Shown here: positions 1-9,832 of the stretch, piece after piece
Layout of the letters: every line of letters begins with the position of its first letter
Position numbering within the stretch: position 1 is the stretch's first letter
Origin: Burkholderia thailandensis E264
Lineage (GTDB): Bacteria; Pseudomonadota; Gammaproteobacteria; Burkholderiales; Burkholderiaceae
Assembly (NCBI RefSeq): GCF_000012365.1
Contig: NC_007651.1
Location: forward strand, 1,302,001 to 1,366,000
Reading direction: 5' to 3'
Length of the DNA stretch: 64,000 nt
Made by a program: the position numbers and the translations under genes
The notes under the pieces: generated by a model
What the model was told of the DNA's origin: nothing
Seen by the model: only the letters and a program-made list of their open reading frames with translations
Databases searched by the model: none

Positions 1-948
1 AAGTACAAGTGGGCGTGGGAGAAGTACCTGGCCGGTTGCGCGAATCACTGGATGCCGCAGGAAATCAACATGTCCCGCGACATCGCGCTCTGGAAGGACC
101 CGAACGGCCTGACGGAAGACGAGCGCCGGATCGTCAAGCGCAACCTCGGCTTCTTCGTGACGGCCGATTCGCTCGCGGCAAACAACATCGTGCTCGGCAC
201 GTACCGCCACATCACCGCGCCGGAGTGCCGGCAGTTCCTGCTGCGCCAGGCGTTCGAAGAGGCGATCCACACGCACGCGTACCAATATATTGTCGAATCG
301 CTCGGCCTCGACGAAGGCGAGATCTTCAACGCGTACCACGAGGTGCCGTCGATCCGCGCGAAGGACGAGTTTCTGATTCCGTTCATCCATACGCTGACCG
401 ATCCGGCCTTCAAGACGGGCACGCTGGAAGCCGATCAGAAGCTGCTGAAGTCGCTGATCGTGTTCGCGTGCATCATGGAAGGCCTGTTCTTCTACGTCGG
501 CTTCACGCAGATTCTCGCGCTCGGCCGTCAGAACAAGATGACGGGCGCGGCGGAGCAATACCAGTACATCCTCCGCGACGAATCGATGCACTGCAACTTC
601 GGGATCGACCTGATCAACCAGATCAAGCTCGAGAACCCGCACCTGTGGACGGCGGAGTTCCGCGCCGAGATCCGCGAGCTGTTCAAGCACGCCGTCGATC
701 TCGAGTACCGCTACGCGGAAGATACGATGCCGCGCGGCGTGCTGGGCCTGAACGCATCGATGTTCAAGAGCTACCTGCGCTTCATCAGCAACCGCCGCTG
801 CCAGCAGATCGGCCTCGATCCGCTGTTCCCGAACGAGGAAAACCCGTTCCCGTGGATGAGCGAGATGATCGACTTGAAGAAGGAGCGAAACTTCTTCGAG
901 ACGCGGGTGATCGAGTATCAGACGGGCGGTGCGCTGTCGTGGGAATGA
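1..948 (+). CDS. nrdB: Class Ia ribonucleotide reductase beta subunit (5' end outside window)
   Basis: Small subunit of aerobic class I ribonucleotide reductase. It carries the diiron-tyrosyl radical used by the alpha subunit to make deoxyribonucleotides. The frame is open from base 1, so the N-terminus lies outside the window; about 315 residues are visible. Diiron ligand motifs of the family are present: an EEAIHTHAY segment around 250-280 and a DESMHC segment around 578-597. The C-terminal region ends with a short tail (GGALSWE) of the kind that docks into NrdA. nrdA would be expected just upstream. Identity is secure; only the true start is missing. Confidence 0.95.
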   Translation, partial: KYKWAWEKYLAGCANHWMPQEINMSRDIALWKDPNGLTEDERRIVKRNLGFFVTADSLAANNIVLGTYRHITAPECRQFLLRQAFEEAIHTHAYQYIVESLGLDEGEIFNAYHEVPSIRAKDEFLIPFIHTLTDPAFKTGTLEADQKLLKSLIVFACIMEGLFFYVGFTQILALGRQNKMTGAAEQYQYILRDESMHCNFGIDLINQIKLENPHLWTAEFRAEIRELFKHAVDLEYRYAEDTMPRGVLGLNASMFKSYLRFISNRRCQQIGLDPLFPNEENPFPWMSEMIDLKKERNFFETRVIEYQTGGALSWE

Positions 949-1381
949 CCCGACGCGCAGCCGACGAGTAACGATGTGGATGCCGGGCACCGTGCCCGGC
1001 ACAAGGTTTAGGAGCAAGCACGCCTGATGCAAAGCATGTCCGGCGCCTCAATGGCCCAAGTACACGACAGGCACTTTGCGAACCCTTCAGTGGGATGGGC
1101 AAACTTCCCTCCGGAAAAGGCGGGCGGCCGAGCGGCCGCCGGCTCGATCAAGCGATTAGGGGCGGCGGCGCAGGGCGCGCCGGCTGCCGACTTGATTTGG
1201 CGCGCGGTGCCAAGAGGCACGGCGCGCCATACCGTATTCATTAGCGTAAGCAAGCGTCATCCGCGTACGCCGATGAATAGCCCGCTTCGCAGCGCACGTC
1301 CTGAAAAACGTCCGCGGGAAGCGGGTTTTGACGAAGGGTGTAGTTTGAACTGACTCTCATCTGAACCTGAAGGAGAAAATG
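949..1381. other. Intergenic region nrdB to H1-like gene, with strong hairpins and no convincing gene
   Basis: About 430 bases without a gene I can support. A 108-codon frame (1027-1353) has atypical codon use and no recognisable protein, so I leave it out. Two inverted repeats are visible. One, 981-1001, has 10-base arms around a single central base just after nrdB. The other, 1199-1228, has 13-base arms with one mismatch around an AAGA loop. Neither is followed by a T-run, so neither is a classical terminator. The stretch just before 1382 holds an AAGGAG ribosome binding site (1370-1375). Confidence 0.5.
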
Positions 1382-1978
1382 ATGGCACTTGCCAAGAAGA
1401 AACCGGCGGCCAAGAAGGCTGCCGTGAAGAAGGTCGCTGCTAAGAAGGCTGCACCGGCGAAGAAGGCAGCGGTGAAGAAGGTTGCTGCGAAGAAGGTCGC
1501 CGTGAAGAAGGTTGCGGCGAAGAAGGCAGCCCCGGCGAAGAAGGTTGCAGCGAAGAAGGTTGCAGCGAAGAAGGCGCCGGCGAAGAAGGTTGCTGCGAAG
1601 AAAGTCGCCGTGAAGAAGGTCGCGGCGAAGAAGGTCGCGGCGAAGAAGGTTGCAGCGAAGAAGGTTGCAGCGAAGAAGGCGCCGGCGAAGAAGGCTGCCG
1701 CGAAGAAAGTCGCCGTGAAGAAGGTCGCGGCGAAGAAGGCCGCGCCGGCGAAGAAGGCTGCCGCCAAGAAGGCTGCGCCCGCGAAGAAGGCTGCAGCCAA
1801 GAAGGCCGCGCCCGCGAAGAAGGCTGCCGCGAAGAAGGCTGCGCCGAAGAAGGCTGTCGTGAAGAAGGCTGCGCCGGCTACGACGGCGTCGACGGCATCG
1901 GTTGCTCCGGCATCGGGCGTGAAGACCGCGCTCAACCCGGCAGCGGCATGGCCGTTCCCGACCGGCAGCCGTCCGTAA
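1382..1978 (+). CDS. Lysine/alanine-repeat histone H1-like protein
   Basis: Basic, low-complexity protein of 198 residues. It is almost entirely tandem variants of an A-A-K-K-(V/A/P) unit, followed by a short non-repetitive tail rich in Thr, Ser and Pro. It resembles the C-terminal tail of eukaryotic histone H1 and the bacterial AlgP/HctB/H1-like proteins, which bind DNA non-specifically and compact the nucleoid. There is no globular domain. Two adjacent ATGs exist (1379 and 1382). AAGGAG at 1370-1375 lies 6 bases from the second and only 3 from the first, so I chose 1382. A strong terminator follows at 2044. The DNA repeats make length differences between strains likely. Confidence 0.85.
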   Translation: MALAKKKPAAKKAAVKKVAAKKAAPAKKAAVKKVAAKKVAVKKVAAKKAAPAKKVAAKKVAAKKAPAKKVAAKKVAVKKVAAKKVAAKKVAAKKVAAKKAPAKKAAAKKVAVKKVAAKKAAPAKKAAAKKAAPAKKAAAKKAAPAKKAAAKKAAPKKAVVKKAAPATTASTASVAPASGVKTALNPAAAWPFPTGSRP

Positions 1979-2043
1979 CGACTCGCTGCGCACAGTCGGA
2001 CACCCTCGTCGTGTCCTGAATCGAGTAGTCCTACTCGATCGAG

Positions 2044-2078
2044 ATCCCGTCATCGGTTTGCCGGTGGCGGGATTTTTT
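2044..2078 (+). terminator. Rho-independent terminator of the H1-like gene
   Basis: A 13-base-pair stem (2044-2056 with 2061-2073, two G-U wobbles) encloses a TTTG loop and runs into six Ts (2073-2078). It lies 66 bases after the H1-like stop codon. Confidence 0.85.
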
Positions 2079-2124
2079 CATGGCGGCAGGCCGCCGCGCG
2101 CTGCGCGCGCCCAGGGGCGCACAC

Positions 2125-2159
2125 AAAAAAACGCATGCGCATTCGTGCGCATGCGTTTT
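2125..2159 (-). terminator. Terminator of the SlyB-like gene (near-perfect palindrome with UUCG loop)
   Basis: Perfect 14-base-pair stem (2128-2141 with 2146-2159) with a TTCG tetraloop. A run of As on its left becomes a U-run in a minus-strand transcript. It sits downstream of the minus-strand lipoprotein gene ending at 2226 and could also act on the plus strand, where four Ts close the stem. Confidence 0.8.
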
Positions 2160-2225
2160 CGTTCGCGCGGCACGCGCCGCGTCATGTGTCGGCGCGCCGG
2201 ACGCGGCCGCTCGCGCCGCGACCGA

Positions 2226-2699
2226 TCAGTGCGTGACGCGAGTCACGCCGCCGCTCGACAGCAGTCGCACGCGTTCGCCCGCGCGGAACACTTCGGGCGT
2301 TGCCGCTTGCGTGATCGAGCGCAGATCGCCGTTGTCGAGACGCACGGTGATTTCGACGCCGTTCGCCGAGCTGAGGCCCTGGCCGACCGCGTTGCCGGCC
2401 ACCGCGCCGGCGATACCGCCCGCGATCGCGGTCAGCACCGAGCCGCGTCCACCGCCGATCGCGCTGCCAGCGACCGCGCCGAGCGCGCCGCCGCCGAGCG
2501 TGCCGAGCGCGCTGCCGCCGCCGTCGCCCTGAATCCGAACCGCGCGGACGCTTTCGACCGTGCCCATCCGCACGGTCTGTTCGCGCTGCGCCTGGCCGAC
2601 GCTATAAACGTCGGCGGAACCCGGCGGCGTGAAGCAGCCTGCGAGCGTCACCGTCGCGGTCAGCATCGCGGCGAGCGTGAGGGTTTTCCTGGTCAACAT
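2226..2699 (-). CDS. SlyB-like glycine-zipper outer-membrane lipoprotein
   Basis: 157-residue lipoprotein. A signal peptide ends in a lipobox L-A-G-C, so Cys22 would be lipidated. Residues about 60-108 form a Gly/Ala-rich glycine-zipper segment (repeated GGGALGAVAGSAIGGG-like pattern) typical of the SlyB/Pcp and OmpA-associated 2TM lipoproteins. The C-terminal 50 residues are the usual polar beta-rich tail. The family is associated with the outer membrane and envelope integrity, but the molecular role is not well defined. It is the last gene of a minus-strand block, closed by the terminator at 2125-2159. The family is clear; naming it slyB would go further than the sequence allows. Confidence 0.85.
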   Translation of the reverse strand: MLTRKTLTLAAMLTATVTLAGCFTPPGSADVYSVGQAQREQTVRMGTVESVRAVRIQGDGGGSALGTLGGGALGAVAGSAIGGGRGSVLTAIAGGIAGAVAGNAVGQGLSSANGVEITVRLDNGDLRSITQAATPEVFRAGERVRLLSSGGVTRVTH

Positions 2700-2722
2700 G
2701 TTTCATCTTCTCCAAACAAGAT

Positions 2723-3661
2723 TCACTTCGGACGATAGCCGAACGCGGTCTCGAAGCGCGCATCGATTTCCGCGCGGGTCGGCGCGTACGTTTGCGGACC
2801 CTGGTGCGCGATCTTCAGTGCGCCCATCAGGCTCGCGAGGCGCCCGGCCGTCGCCCAGTCGAAGCCGTGCTCGATCCCATACAGCAAGCCGCCGCGGAAC
2901 GCGTCGCCGCAGCCGGTCGGATCGATGACCCGTTCCGCACGAACGGCCGGAATCTGCTCGGTGCCGTCGCGGTGACGGATCGTCGCGCCGTGCTCGCCGC
3001 GCGTGATGATGAGCGCCTGAACTCGGCTGGCGATTTCGTCTTCGGACCAGCCCGTCTTGTCGCACACCAGCTTCGCTTCGTAGTCGTTGACAGCAATGTA
3101 AGTCGCAAGTTCAATGCTGCGGCGCAAGGTGGCGCCGTCGAAGAGCGGCAAGCCCTGGCCCGGATCGAAGATGAACGGCACGCCCGCCTGTGCGAGCTCC
3201 TCGGTGTGCTGGACCATCCCCTGGAAGCCGTCCGGGCCGACGATCGCGAGCTTGATGTCCTTCGCCTCGCCGGCGTGATTCACGTGCGACTGCATCATCG
3301 CGCCCGGGTGGAAGGCGGTGATCTGGTTGTTGTCGAGATCGGTCGTGATCATCGCCTGCGCCGAATACGTGTCGGGCAGCACGCGCACGTACTCGCGCGA
3401 CAGGCCGAGCGCATCCATGCGATCGAGGTACGGTTGCGCATCGACCGCGCCGAGCGTGCCCATCATCCGCGCGTCGCCGCCAAGCAGATTCAGTGCGTAC
3501 GCGATGTTGCCCGCGCAGCCGCCGAATTCGCGACGCATCGTCGGCACGAGGAAGCTCAGATTGATGAGGTGCACCTGGTCGGGCAGGATGTGCTCGCGAA
3601 AGCGCCCTTCGAAGGTCATGATGTTGTCGTAGGCGATCGAACCGCAAATCAGCGTAGCCAA
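2723..3661 (-). CDS. PfkB-family kinase, adenosine/nucleoside kinase type
   Basis: 312-residue cytoplasmic kinase of the PfkB/ribokinase family, which transfers phosphate from ATP to a sugar or nucleoside hydroxyl. The N-terminal substrate-side motif G-G-C-A-G-N (47-52) and the C-terminal PfkB signature D-P-T-G-C-G-D-A-F-R-G-G (247-258) are intact; D253 is the expected catalytic base. The overall pattern is closer to adenosine kinase-like members than to ribokinase or fructokinase. Burkholderia is known to have a broad-specificity PfkB nucleoside kinase, but whether this is that enzyme cannot be settled by eye. It is transcribed after tpx (gap 105 bases) and ends 23 bases before the lipoprotein gene. 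Confidence 0.88.
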   Translation of the reverse strand: MATLICGSIAYDNIMTFEGRFREHILPDQVHLINLSFLVPTMRREFGGCAGNIAYALNLLGGDARMMGTLGAVDAQPYLDRMDALGLSREYVRVLPDTYSAQAMITTDLDNNQITAFHPGAMMQSHVNHAGEAKDIKLAIVGPDGFQGMVQHTEELAQAGVPFIFDPGQGLPLFDGATLRRSIELATYIAVNDYEAKLVCDKTGWSEDEIASRVQALIITRGEHGATIRHRDGTEQIPAVRAERVIDPTGCGDAFRGGLLYGIEHGFDWATAGRLASLMGALKIAHQGPQTYAPTRAEIDARFETAFGYRPK

Positions 3662-3766
3662 GGTGTGCGTTCCTGTAGAGAGGGTGGGAGGGCGGCCGCG
3701 TCGCGTCTTTCGCCCGCCGCGCGGGCAGTCAGGCGGGCGCGGCGCGCCGTGGCCGTTCGGTGCGGC

Positions 3767-4270
3767 TTATTTCAGTGCGGCGAGCGCGGCGTCGTAGTTC
3801 GGCTCGTTCTTGATCTCGCCGACGAGCTCGGTGTGCGTCACCTTATTGTTCTCGTCGATCACGACGACCGCGCGTGCGGTCAGGCCGTCGAGCGGGCCGC
3901 TCGTCACGTTCACGCCGTACGCGTCGGCGAACGCGCGGCCGCCGCGGAACGTCGATGCGGTGACGACGTTCGCGAGGCCCTCTGTCGTGCAGAAGCGGGT
4001 TGCGGCGAACGGCAGGTCCGCCGACACGACGACGACGACCGTGTTGTCGAGCTTGCTCGCCGCTTCGTTGAACTTGCGGGTCGACGTCGCGCAGGTCGGC
4101 GTGTCGAGGCTCGGGACGATGTTCAGCACCTTGCGCTTGCCCGCGAAGGTCGCGAGCGACACGTCGGCGAGGTCCTTGCCGACCAGCTTGAAGTCGGGGG
4201 CCTGCGAGCCGACCGTCGGGAACGTGCCGGCGATGTCGATCGGGTTGCCACCCAGCGTGACTTTGCTCAT
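3767..4270 (-). CDS. tpx: Thiol peroxidase (atypical 2-Cys peroxiredoxin)
   Basis: 167-residue peroxiredoxin that reduces hydrogen peroxide and alkyl hydroperoxides with electrons from thioredoxin. The peroxidatic Cys60 lies in D-T-P-T-C and the resolving Cys94 in R-F-C; this spacing is the Tpx hallmark. The frame stays open further upstream to 4306, but the ATG at 4270 gives the family N-terminus ([10 protein letters not shown]) and is preceded by GGAG at a good distance. It follows the DUF3426 gene by 67 bases on the same strand, so co-transcription is possible. The periplasmic location known for some orthologues is not indicated, because there is no signal peptide. Confidence 0.95.
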   Translation of the reverse strand: MSKVTLGGNPIDIAGTFPTVGSQAPDFKLVGKDLADVSLATFAGKRKVLNIVPSLDTPTCATSTRKFNEAASKLDNTVVVVVSADLPFAATRFCTTEGLANVVTASTFRGGRAFADAYGVNVTSGPLDGLTARAVVVIDENNKVTHTELVGEIKNEPNYDAALAALK

Positions 4271-4337
4271 GTTCGTGCTCCAAGTGTGTGCGCCGATGCG
4301 GCGCACGGGTTGAGGCCGCGCGCCGCGTCGCGGCGCG

Positions 4338-5678
4338 TTACGGATAAAAGATCTGGACGCGGAAGTTCGACGCGGCGACGCCGTCCGTATCGATCCGCAC
4401 GATCATCGTCTGGGTCGCGCCGGCGGGCATGCCCGCTTCGACGCGCGTGCCGGGACGCACGTAATCGCGCGGCGCGAGCACGCGGCGCGCGGTGATGTTG
4501 TTCGCTTCGTCGAGCAGCGTGAGCTCGATCGACGGATAGGCGAGCGCGACGCGGTAGCGGTTCGTGAGCGGCACCTTCAGCTCGAGAAGGCGCGGACCGT
4601 CGAGCTGGCGCAGGTCGGACGCGTCGAGCCGCAGGCCGTCGATCGCGCGCGGCGGCGTGACCGTGCAGCCGAGCGTCGCGCACGCCTGCTTGAAGAGCGG
4701 CTCGGTCGACGGCCAGTAGATCGTGATCGTTTCGCGCTGCCACCACGCAAGCTGCGCGGCGAGCAGCGCAGCGAGCGCGAATGCGATGCTCACGCCGAGC
4801 GCGCGCGCGAAGCCGCCGCGTGCGGCGTTCGTCCGCGTTTCGCGGGTCATCGCGAAATGCTCTCGGTTGTCGGCGTCGGGCGCCGCGGCGAACGGTTCGG
4901 CGCTCGCTCGGGACGGCGCCGCCGCGCCGAAGTGCGGCTCGTGATCATGGAGGGCGCGGTCAAGCGCCGCTGCTGCGTCCGCGGGCGATGCGAGCACGGG
5001 TTCGACCGCGTCGCGGGGCGGCGGGGCGGACGCGCGCGCGGCGTCGGGCTCGCGCTTCGCGGTGGCGCTTCGATCGAGATCGAGCGTCGGGGGCGGCGGC
5101 GGAGGAAATTCACGCGCGCCGGCGGCGGGCGGATCGGCTTCGGACGTTCGGGCGGCGTGCGCACCGGTGCCGGTTTCGGGCGACGCGTGTGTCGTGCGCT
5201 CGCCGGGCCGAGGCGCAAGTGCGGCTTGCGTATCGGACGCTTTGCGCGCTTGCTGCGTGGGCGCATCGGATTCGGCGTTGCGCGCTTCGTCCGCGGCGGC
5301 GGATGTCGCGACCGCGCCGTCGGAGGCGGTGCTGACGCTCGTGCTCGTCATCTGCAGTTTCGGATCGACCGCGCCGTCGAGCCAGGGCGCCCACATGTCC
5401 CAGGCGCCCGGTGCGAAATCGCGATGACCGGCTTCGAGCGGACGGCGATCGGGAGAGGTCGCGTCGAACAGGCGCCGGGGCGGCGCCGGCTGCTGCTCCG
5501 GCGCATGCGGCGCTGCTTGCGCAGCGGCCGCTTCCGGTTCGGCGGGCACGAGCGCGCGCGCCGCGTCGAACACTTGCCGGCAATGGCCGCAGCGCACGAG
5601 ACCGTCGTGCAGCGCAAGCTGTTCCCGTTGCAGGCGGAAGACGGTTTCACAGTGAGGGCAGCGCGTCGCGAGGAGCAT
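4338..5678 (-). CDS. Zinc-ribbon and DUF3426 single-pass membrane protein
   Basis: 446-residue protein with three parts. The N-terminus is an MJ0042-type zinc ribbon with C7-x2-C10 and C30-x2-C33. A long Ala/Pro/Arg-rich linker follows (about 45-280). Then come one hydrophobic helix (about 290-310, followed by W-W) and a C-terminal DUF3426 domain of about 130 residues, probably extracytoplasmic. The family is common in Beta- and Gammaproteobacteria and is often found next to prmA, as here (47-base gap). Its function is unknown. The arrangement suggests a cytoplasmic metal-binding head tethered to a periplasmic domain. The low-complexity linker is probably disordered. Confidence 0.85.
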   Translation of the reverse strand: MLLATRCPHCETVFRLQREQLALHDGLVRCGHCRQVFDAARALVPAEPEAAAAQAAPHAPEQQPAPPRRLFDATSPDRRPLEAGHRDFAPGAWDMWAPWLDGAVDPKLQMTSTSVSTASDGAVATSAAADEARNAESDAPTQQARKASDTQAALAPRPGERTTHASPETGTGAHAARTSEADPPAAGAREFPPPPPPTLDLDRSATAKREPDAARASAPPPRDAVEPVLASPADAAAALDRALHDHEPHFGAAAPSRASAEPFAAAPDADNREHFAMTRETRTNAARGGFARALGVSIAFALAALLAAQLAWWQRETITIYWPSTEPLFKQACATLGCTVTPPRAIDGLRLDASDLRQLDGPRLLELKVPLTNRYRVALAYPSIELTLLDEANNITARRVLAPRDYVRPGTRVEAGMPAGATQTMIVRIDTDGVAASNFRVQIFYP

Positions 5679-5725
5679 GGTCAGCCGGGCAGCCAGCGGG
5701 GCCTGAGTGAAGGACAGCGCTTATT

Positions 5726-6628
5726 CTAATGGCTTTCCCGCCGCGTTCCGGCGAGGCATACCCAACCTTCGTGTTCGCGCCAGACGGCAATGTCGACATA
5801 GCGGGCGTAGACGCTCGCGACTTCGTCCGCCTGCCGCGCAAGCACGCCCGACAACGCGATGCGCCCGCCCGGCTTCACCTTCGACGTAAGCATCGACGCC
5901 ATCAGCTTCAGCGGATTCGACAGGATGTTCGCGACGACGATGTCGAATTCGCCTGCGGGGCAGTCGTCGGGCAGGCCGTACGTGACGTCCGCGCGATTGC
6001 GCTCGCTGTTCTGGCGCGCCGCTTCGACCGCTTGCGGATCGATGTCGATGCCGGTCACGTTGCCCGCGCCGCACTTCTTTGCAAGGATCGCCAGAATGCC
6101 CGAGCCGCAGCCGTAATCGAGCACCGTCTGGCCGGGCTGAACCGTCTGCTCGAGCCATTCCATGCACAGGCGCGTCGTCGGGTGGCTGCCCGTGCCGAAC
6201 GCTAGGCCCGGATCGAGCTCAAGCACGAGCGCATCGGGCTCCGGCGCGTCGTGCCACGACGGCACGACCCAGATCTTCTCGCCGATGTGGATCGGGTCGA
6301 ATTGCGATTGCGTGAGCCGCACCCAGTCCTGCTCTTCGACTTCGCGCAACTCGAAGCGCGGCGTCTCGGCGAGGCCGGCTTCGTTCGCGGCGGCGGCGAG
6401 CAGCACCGCCGGGTCCTGCGCGGCGTCGACGAGCGCGATCACGCGCGAGTGCTGCCACGCCGTGCGCTCGGGCACGAGACCAGGTTCGCCGAAGAGCGGC
6501 TGCTCGTCCGGCGTGTCGGCATCGGCATCCTCGACGGACACCGACAGCGCGCCCAGCTCGACGAGCGCGTCGGACAGCGCCTCCGCGTGCTCGCGGGGCA
6601 ACTCGGCGACGAGTTCCCGATAGCTCAT
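5726..6628 (-). CDS. prmA: Ribosomal protein L11 methyltransferase
   Basis: 300-residue SAM-dependent enzyme that trimethylates several amino groups of ribosomal protein L11. The N-terminal substrate-recognition domain starts [11 protein letters not shown]. The Rossmann methyltransferase domain has motif I as V-L-D-Y-G-C-G-S-G (around 167-175) and acidic motif G-I-D-I-D-P. The catalytic-loop region reads N-I-L-S-N-P. The start at 6628 lies 2 bases after the accC stop, so translation is probably coupled to accC; a much longer upstream frame is just read-through of accC in another frame. Confidence 0.96.
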   Translation of the reverse strand: MSYRELVAELPREHAEALSDALVELGALSVSVEDADADTPDEQPLFGEPGLVPERTAWQHSRVIALVDAAQDPAVLLAAAANEAGLAETPRFELREVEEQDWVRLTQSQFDPIHIGEKIWVVPSWHDAPEPDALVLELDPGLAFGTGSHPTTRLCMEWLEQTVQPGQTVLDYGCGSGILAILAKKCGAGNVTGIDIDPQAVEAARQNSERNRADVTYGLPDDCPAGEFDIVVANILSNPLKLMASMLTSKVKPGGRIALSGVLARQADEVASVYARYVDIAVWREHEGWVCLAGTRRESH

Positions 6629-6630
6629 GA

Positions 6631-7998
6631 TTACGCTTCTTCCGGCGCGGCCTGCAGCTTCTGCGCGAGCCGGTTCTCGAGATAGTGGATGCTCGGGCCG
6701 CCTTCGACGAACTTCGAGTCGAGCATCAGCTCGCGATGCAGCGGGATGTTGGTCAGGATGCCTTCGACCACCATTTCCGACAGCGCGATGCGCATCCGGT
6801 TGATCGCCTGCTCGCGCGTCGCGCCGTAGGCGATCAGCTTGCCGATCATCGAATCGTAGTTGGGCGGGACGAAGTAGCCATTGTACGCGTGCGAATCGAC
6901 GCGGATGCCCGGGCCGCCCGGCGTGTGCCAAGACGTGATCCGGCCCGGCGACGGCGTGAACTTGAACGGATCTTCGGCGTTGATCCGGCATTCGATCGCG
7001 TGGCCGCGGAACTGGATGTCGCGCTGGCGGAACGACAGCTTCTCGCCCGCGGCGATCTTGATCTGTTCCTGGACGATGTCGACGCCCGTGATCAGCTCCG
7101 TCACCGGATGCTCGACCTGCACGCGCGTGTTCATCTCGATGAAGTAGAACTCGTTGTTCTCGTACAGGAACTCGAACGTGCCCGCGCCGAGGTAGCCCAT
7201 CTTCTTGCACGCGTCCGCGCAGCGGTCGCCGATCCGGTCGATCAGGCGGCGTGCGATGCCGGGCGCGGGCGCTTCCTCGATCACCTTCTGGTGACGGCGC
7301 TGCATCGAGCAGTCGCGCTCGCCGAGCCAGACCGCGTTCTTGTGCGAATCGGAGAGCACCTGGATCTCGATGTGGCGCGGATTTTCGAGGAACTTCTCCA
7401 TATAGACCTGCGGATTGCCGAACGCGCGGCCCGCTTCCTCGCGCGTCATGTTGACCGCGTTCACGAGCGCCGCTTCGGTGTGGACGACGCGCATCCCGCG
7501 TCCGCCGCCGCCGCCCGCCGCCTTGATGATCACCGGATAGCCGACCGAGCGCGCAATTTTCACGATCTCCTTCGGATCATCCGGCAACGCGCCGTCCGAG
7601 CCCGGCACGCAGGGCACGCCGGTGCGGATCATCGTCTGCTTCGCGGTGACTTTGTCGCCCATCATGCGGATCGTGTCCGGGCGCGGACCGATGAACGTGA
7701 AGCCCGACTGCTCGACACGCTCGGCGAAATCGGCGTTTTCCGACAGGAAGCCGTAGCCCGGGTGGATCGCCTCGGCGTCGGTGACTTCGGCCGCGCTGAT
7801 CAGGGCCGGCATGTTTAGATAGCTCAGATTCGACGGAGCGGGGCCGATACAGACCGCTTCGTCGGCTAACTTCACGTACTTGGCTTCCTTGTCGGCCTCG
7901 GAATAGACGACCACCGTCTTGACGCCGAGCTCACGGCACGCGCGCTGAATGCGCAGCGCGATTTCCCCGCGGTTGGCAATGAGGATTTTTTCAAACAT
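6631..7998 (-). CDS. accC: Acetyl-CoA carboxylase, biotin carboxylase subunit
   Basis: 455-residue ATP-grasp enzyme. It carboxylates the biotin carried on AccB with bicarbonate and ATP, the first half-reaction of fatty-acid synthesis. The N-terminal preATP-grasp domain starts [16 protein letters not shown]. The glycine-rich ATP loop (A-G-G-G-G-G-R-G-M, about 162-170) and the [10 protein letters not shown] motif near 290-300 are intact. Length is standard. It lies 85 bases after accB on the same strand and almost touches prmA. The AccA and AccD subunits are not in this window. Confidence 0.97.
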   Translation of the reverse strand: MFEKILIANRGEIALRIQRACRELGVKTVVVYSEADKEAKYVKLADEAVCIGPAPSNLSYLNMPALISAAEVTDAEAIHPGYGFLSENADFAERVEQSGFTFIGPRPDTIRMMGDKVTAKQTMIRTGVPCVPGSDGALPDDPKEIVKIARSVGYPVIIKAAGGGGGRGMRVVHTEAALVNAVNMTREEAGRAFGNPQVYMEKFLENPRHIEIQVLSDSHKNAVWLGERDCSMQRRHQKVIEEAPAPGIARRLIDRIGDRCADACKKMGYLGAGTFEFLYENNEFYFIEMNTRVQVEHPVTELITGVDIVQEQIKIAAGEKLSFRQRDIQFRGHAIECRINAEDPFKFTPSPGRITSWHTPGGPGIRVDSHAYNGYFVPPNYDSMIGKLIAYGATREQAINRMRIALSEMVVEGILTNIPLHRELMLDSKFVEGGPSIHYLENRLAQKLQAAPEEA

Positions 7999-8083
7999 AG
8001 CGAGTATTCGTCTCTTCGATGGGCGCGCGAGCGCGCGCCTTGAGAGGAGCGGCGTCGCTGGCGGGCGCGCCGCGCGGCGGGTC

Positions 8084-8557
8084 TTAGCCGATCACGAAAA
8101 GCGGCTGGCCGTATTCGACGGCCTGGCCGTTCTCGACGAGGATTTCCTTGATGACGCCGGCCTTGTCCGATTCGATTTCGTTCAGCAGCTTCATCGCTTC
8201 GATGATGCAAAGCGTCTGGCCTTCCTTGACCGTGTCGCCGACCTGGACGAACGGATCGGCGCCCGGCGACGGCGCGCGGTAGAACGTGCCGACCATCGGC
8301 GACGTCACGACGTGGCCCTGCGGCGCGGCGGCCGCGGGCGCCGCTGCAGGCGCCGCAGCGCCTGCGCCTTCGGTCGGCACCGTCAGTACAGGGGCGGGGG
8401 CGCTCACCTGCGGCGCGAAGCCGGCCGACGGCTGCACATAGACCGGCGGCGCGTTCTTGACGATGCGCACCTTGCCTTCGCCTTCGGTGACTTCCAGCTC
8501 GGAGATGCCGGATTCGGAGACGAGGTCGATCAGAGTTTTCAGCTTGCGAAGGTCCAT
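8084..8557 (-). CDS. accB: Biotin carboxyl carrier protein of acetyl-CoA carboxylase
   Basis: 157-residue carrier subunit. The C-terminal biotinyl domain holds the biotinylation site E-A-M-K-L with K123. An Ala/Pro-rich linker (about 60-80) connects it to the N-terminal part, as in other AccB proteins. The frame extends to 8575, but the ATG at 8557 ([11 protein letters not shown]) matches the family start and has an AGGGG ribosome binding site about 8 bases upstream. Its position between aroQ and accC is the usual one. The characteristic thumb segment (P-G-A-D-P-F-V-Q) is visible around residue 97-104. Confidence 0.96.
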   Translation of the reverse strand: MDLRKLKTLIDLVSESGISELEVTEGEGKVRIVKNAPPVYVQPSAGFAPQVSAPAPVLTVPTEGAGAAAPAAAPAAAAPQGHVVTSPMVGTFYRAPSPGADPFVQVGDTVKEGQTLCIIEAMKLLNEIESDKAGVIKEILVENGQAVEYGQPLFVIG

Positions 8558-8623
8558 CGGGAGTTCCCCTTTCAATACGTGAAACGCCGGTTCGGGACCG
8601 GCGCTGAATCGAGTTCTTGAAAA

Positions 8624-9076
8624 TCAGCCGCGCGACGCGCCTTGCAGCTTGTCGAGCGCGTATTCGAGCGCGTACAGATAGCCTTTCCAGCCGAGGCCGC
8701 AGATCACGCCTTCGGCCTGATCGGAGAAATAGGAGTGATGCCTGAACGGCTCGCGCCGGTGCACGTTCGACAGATGAATCTCGACGAACGGAATCCCGAC
8801 CCCCGCGAGCGCATCCCGGATCGCGACGCTCGTGTGCGTATACGCGGCCGGATTGATCAGGATGAACTCGGTGCCGTCGCTTCTCGCTGCCTGGACGCGA
8901 TCGACGAGCGCGCCCTCATGGTTGCTTTGGAACGACTCCAGCTCGGCACCTGCCTCCTGCGCCCGCGCGGCCAGCGCCTGATCGATCTGCTCGAGCGTCA
9001 CGCGACCGTACACCTCCGGTTCCCGGGTGCCGAGAAGGTTCAGGTTAGGGCCGTGCAGCACCAGCAATCGTGTCAT
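8624..9076 (-). CDS. aroQ: 3-dehydroquinate dehydratase, type II
   Basis: 150-residue type II dehydroquinase, converting 3-dehydroquinate to 3-dehydroshikimate in the shikimate pathway; it forms dodecamers in this family. The N-terminal [10 protein letters not shown] motif with the catalytic Tyr23 is present. So are the [10 protein letters not shown] segment and the H-L-S-N-V-H-x-R-E-x-F-R-H-H-S motif. The frame runs on to a TTG at 9247, but the ATG at 9076 gives the exact family N-terminus. A good sigma-70-like promoter lies about 32 bases upstream. aroE, another shikimate gene, is 6 kb away at 14838. Confidence 0.96.
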   Translation of the reverse strand: MTRLLVLHGPNLNLLGTREPEVYGRVTLEQIDQALAARAQEAGAELESFQSNHEGALVDRVQAARSDGTEFILINPAAYTHTSVAIRDALAGVGIPFVEIHLSNVHRREPFRHHSYFSDQAEGVICGLGWKGYLYALEYALDKLQGASRG

Positions 9077-9107
9077 AGGTCGCTTCTTTTTCTGCGGAAT
9101 TGCGCGA

Positions 9108-9137
9108 ACTTTATCGCCAATTAGAGAAATTTGTCTA
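9108..9137 (-). promoter_or_regulatory. Candidate sigma-70 promoter of aroQ-accB-accC-prmA
   Basis: On the minus strand TAGACA (9132-9137) is a 5/6 match to the -35 box. It is followed after 18 bases by TAAAGT (9108-9113), a 4/6 match to the -10 box. Transcription would start near 9101, leaving about a 25-base leader before the aroQ ATG. The region is clearly more AT-rich than its surroundings. Confidence 0.45.
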
Positions 9138-9271
9138 GTTTTGCCGAATGGATAAGGGGCCCGGCGAGCGCTCGTCGGCACGTTGGTGCAGCCAGAATCC
9201 GTCAACTTCACGCAAAGTGGCGCTAACCGGATTTTAAATTCCGCCAACGGCCGGCAGCCGGCCAGGCTCGA

Positions 9272-9832
9272 TCAGAGCGTATCGAGCGTGCGTTTCAGTT
9301 CGTCCGGATGAATTTGCCCCAATTTTGTCTCGCGAACCTTGCCGGTTTCGTCGATGACGACGGTAAAAGGCAGTGCGCCGGCGGTATTGCCAAAATTCCG
9401 GGCTAGATCAGCGCCTCCGTAGCCGCTAATGACGATCGGATAATCGACCGGCACCTTCTTCAGGAAGTTCTTCACATTCTGCTCGGAATCGACGCCGATT
9501 CCGATGAAACGCACGCCTTTCTTCTCGTATTCGCGCGAAAGCCGCACGAGCTCGGGCATCTCCTCGACGCAGGGGCCGCACCACGACGCCCAGAAATTGA
9601 CGACGAGCTTCTGGCCCTTGAATGCCGCGAGCCGCTGCGGCTTGCCGTCGACATCCGGATACGACGCGGCCCAGAGCGTGTCGACCGCGCTGCTCGCGGC
9701 GGGCGCGCTTGCCGGTGCGCCGGCAGGCGTGCTGCCCGCCGCGTTGCCGCGTACCCAATGGCCGGCGGCGAGGCCGCCGGCGATCGCGGCGGCCGCGATC
9801 ACGATGCCTGCGAAAATTCCTTTGCTATTCAT
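9272..9832 (-). CDS. TlpA-like membrane-anchored thioredoxin-fold protein
   Basis: 186-residue thiol-disulfide protein. One N-terminal hydrophobic segment (about 6-24) would anchor it or direct its export. A short Ala/Pro-rich linker leads to a thioredoxin-fold domain with W-C-G-P-C at 84-88. The family (TlpA/ResA/redoxin) keeps periplasmic cysteines reduced, for example in cytochrome c maturation or copper-site assembly. A cis-Pro (A-L-P-F-T) is present near residue 160. The start at 9832 overlaps the end of the upstream gene by 8 bases, indicating coupled translation. The specific client is unknown. Confidence 0.9.
   Translation of the reverse strand: MNSKGIFAGIVIAAAAIAGGLAAGHWVRGNAAGSTPAGAPASAPAASSAVDTLWAASYPDVDGKPQRLAAFKGQKLVVNFWASWCGPCVEEMPELVRLSREYEKKGVRFIGIGVDSEQNVKNFLKKVPVDYPIVISGYGGADLARNFGNTAGALPFTVVIDETGKVRETKLGQIHPDELKRTLDTL

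Noticed and set aside
1027..1353. A 108-codon open frame between nrdB and the H1-like gene
   Set aside because: Codon use is unlike its neighbours, there is no ribosome binding site, and the protein has no recognisable feature; the region is rich in hairpins instead.
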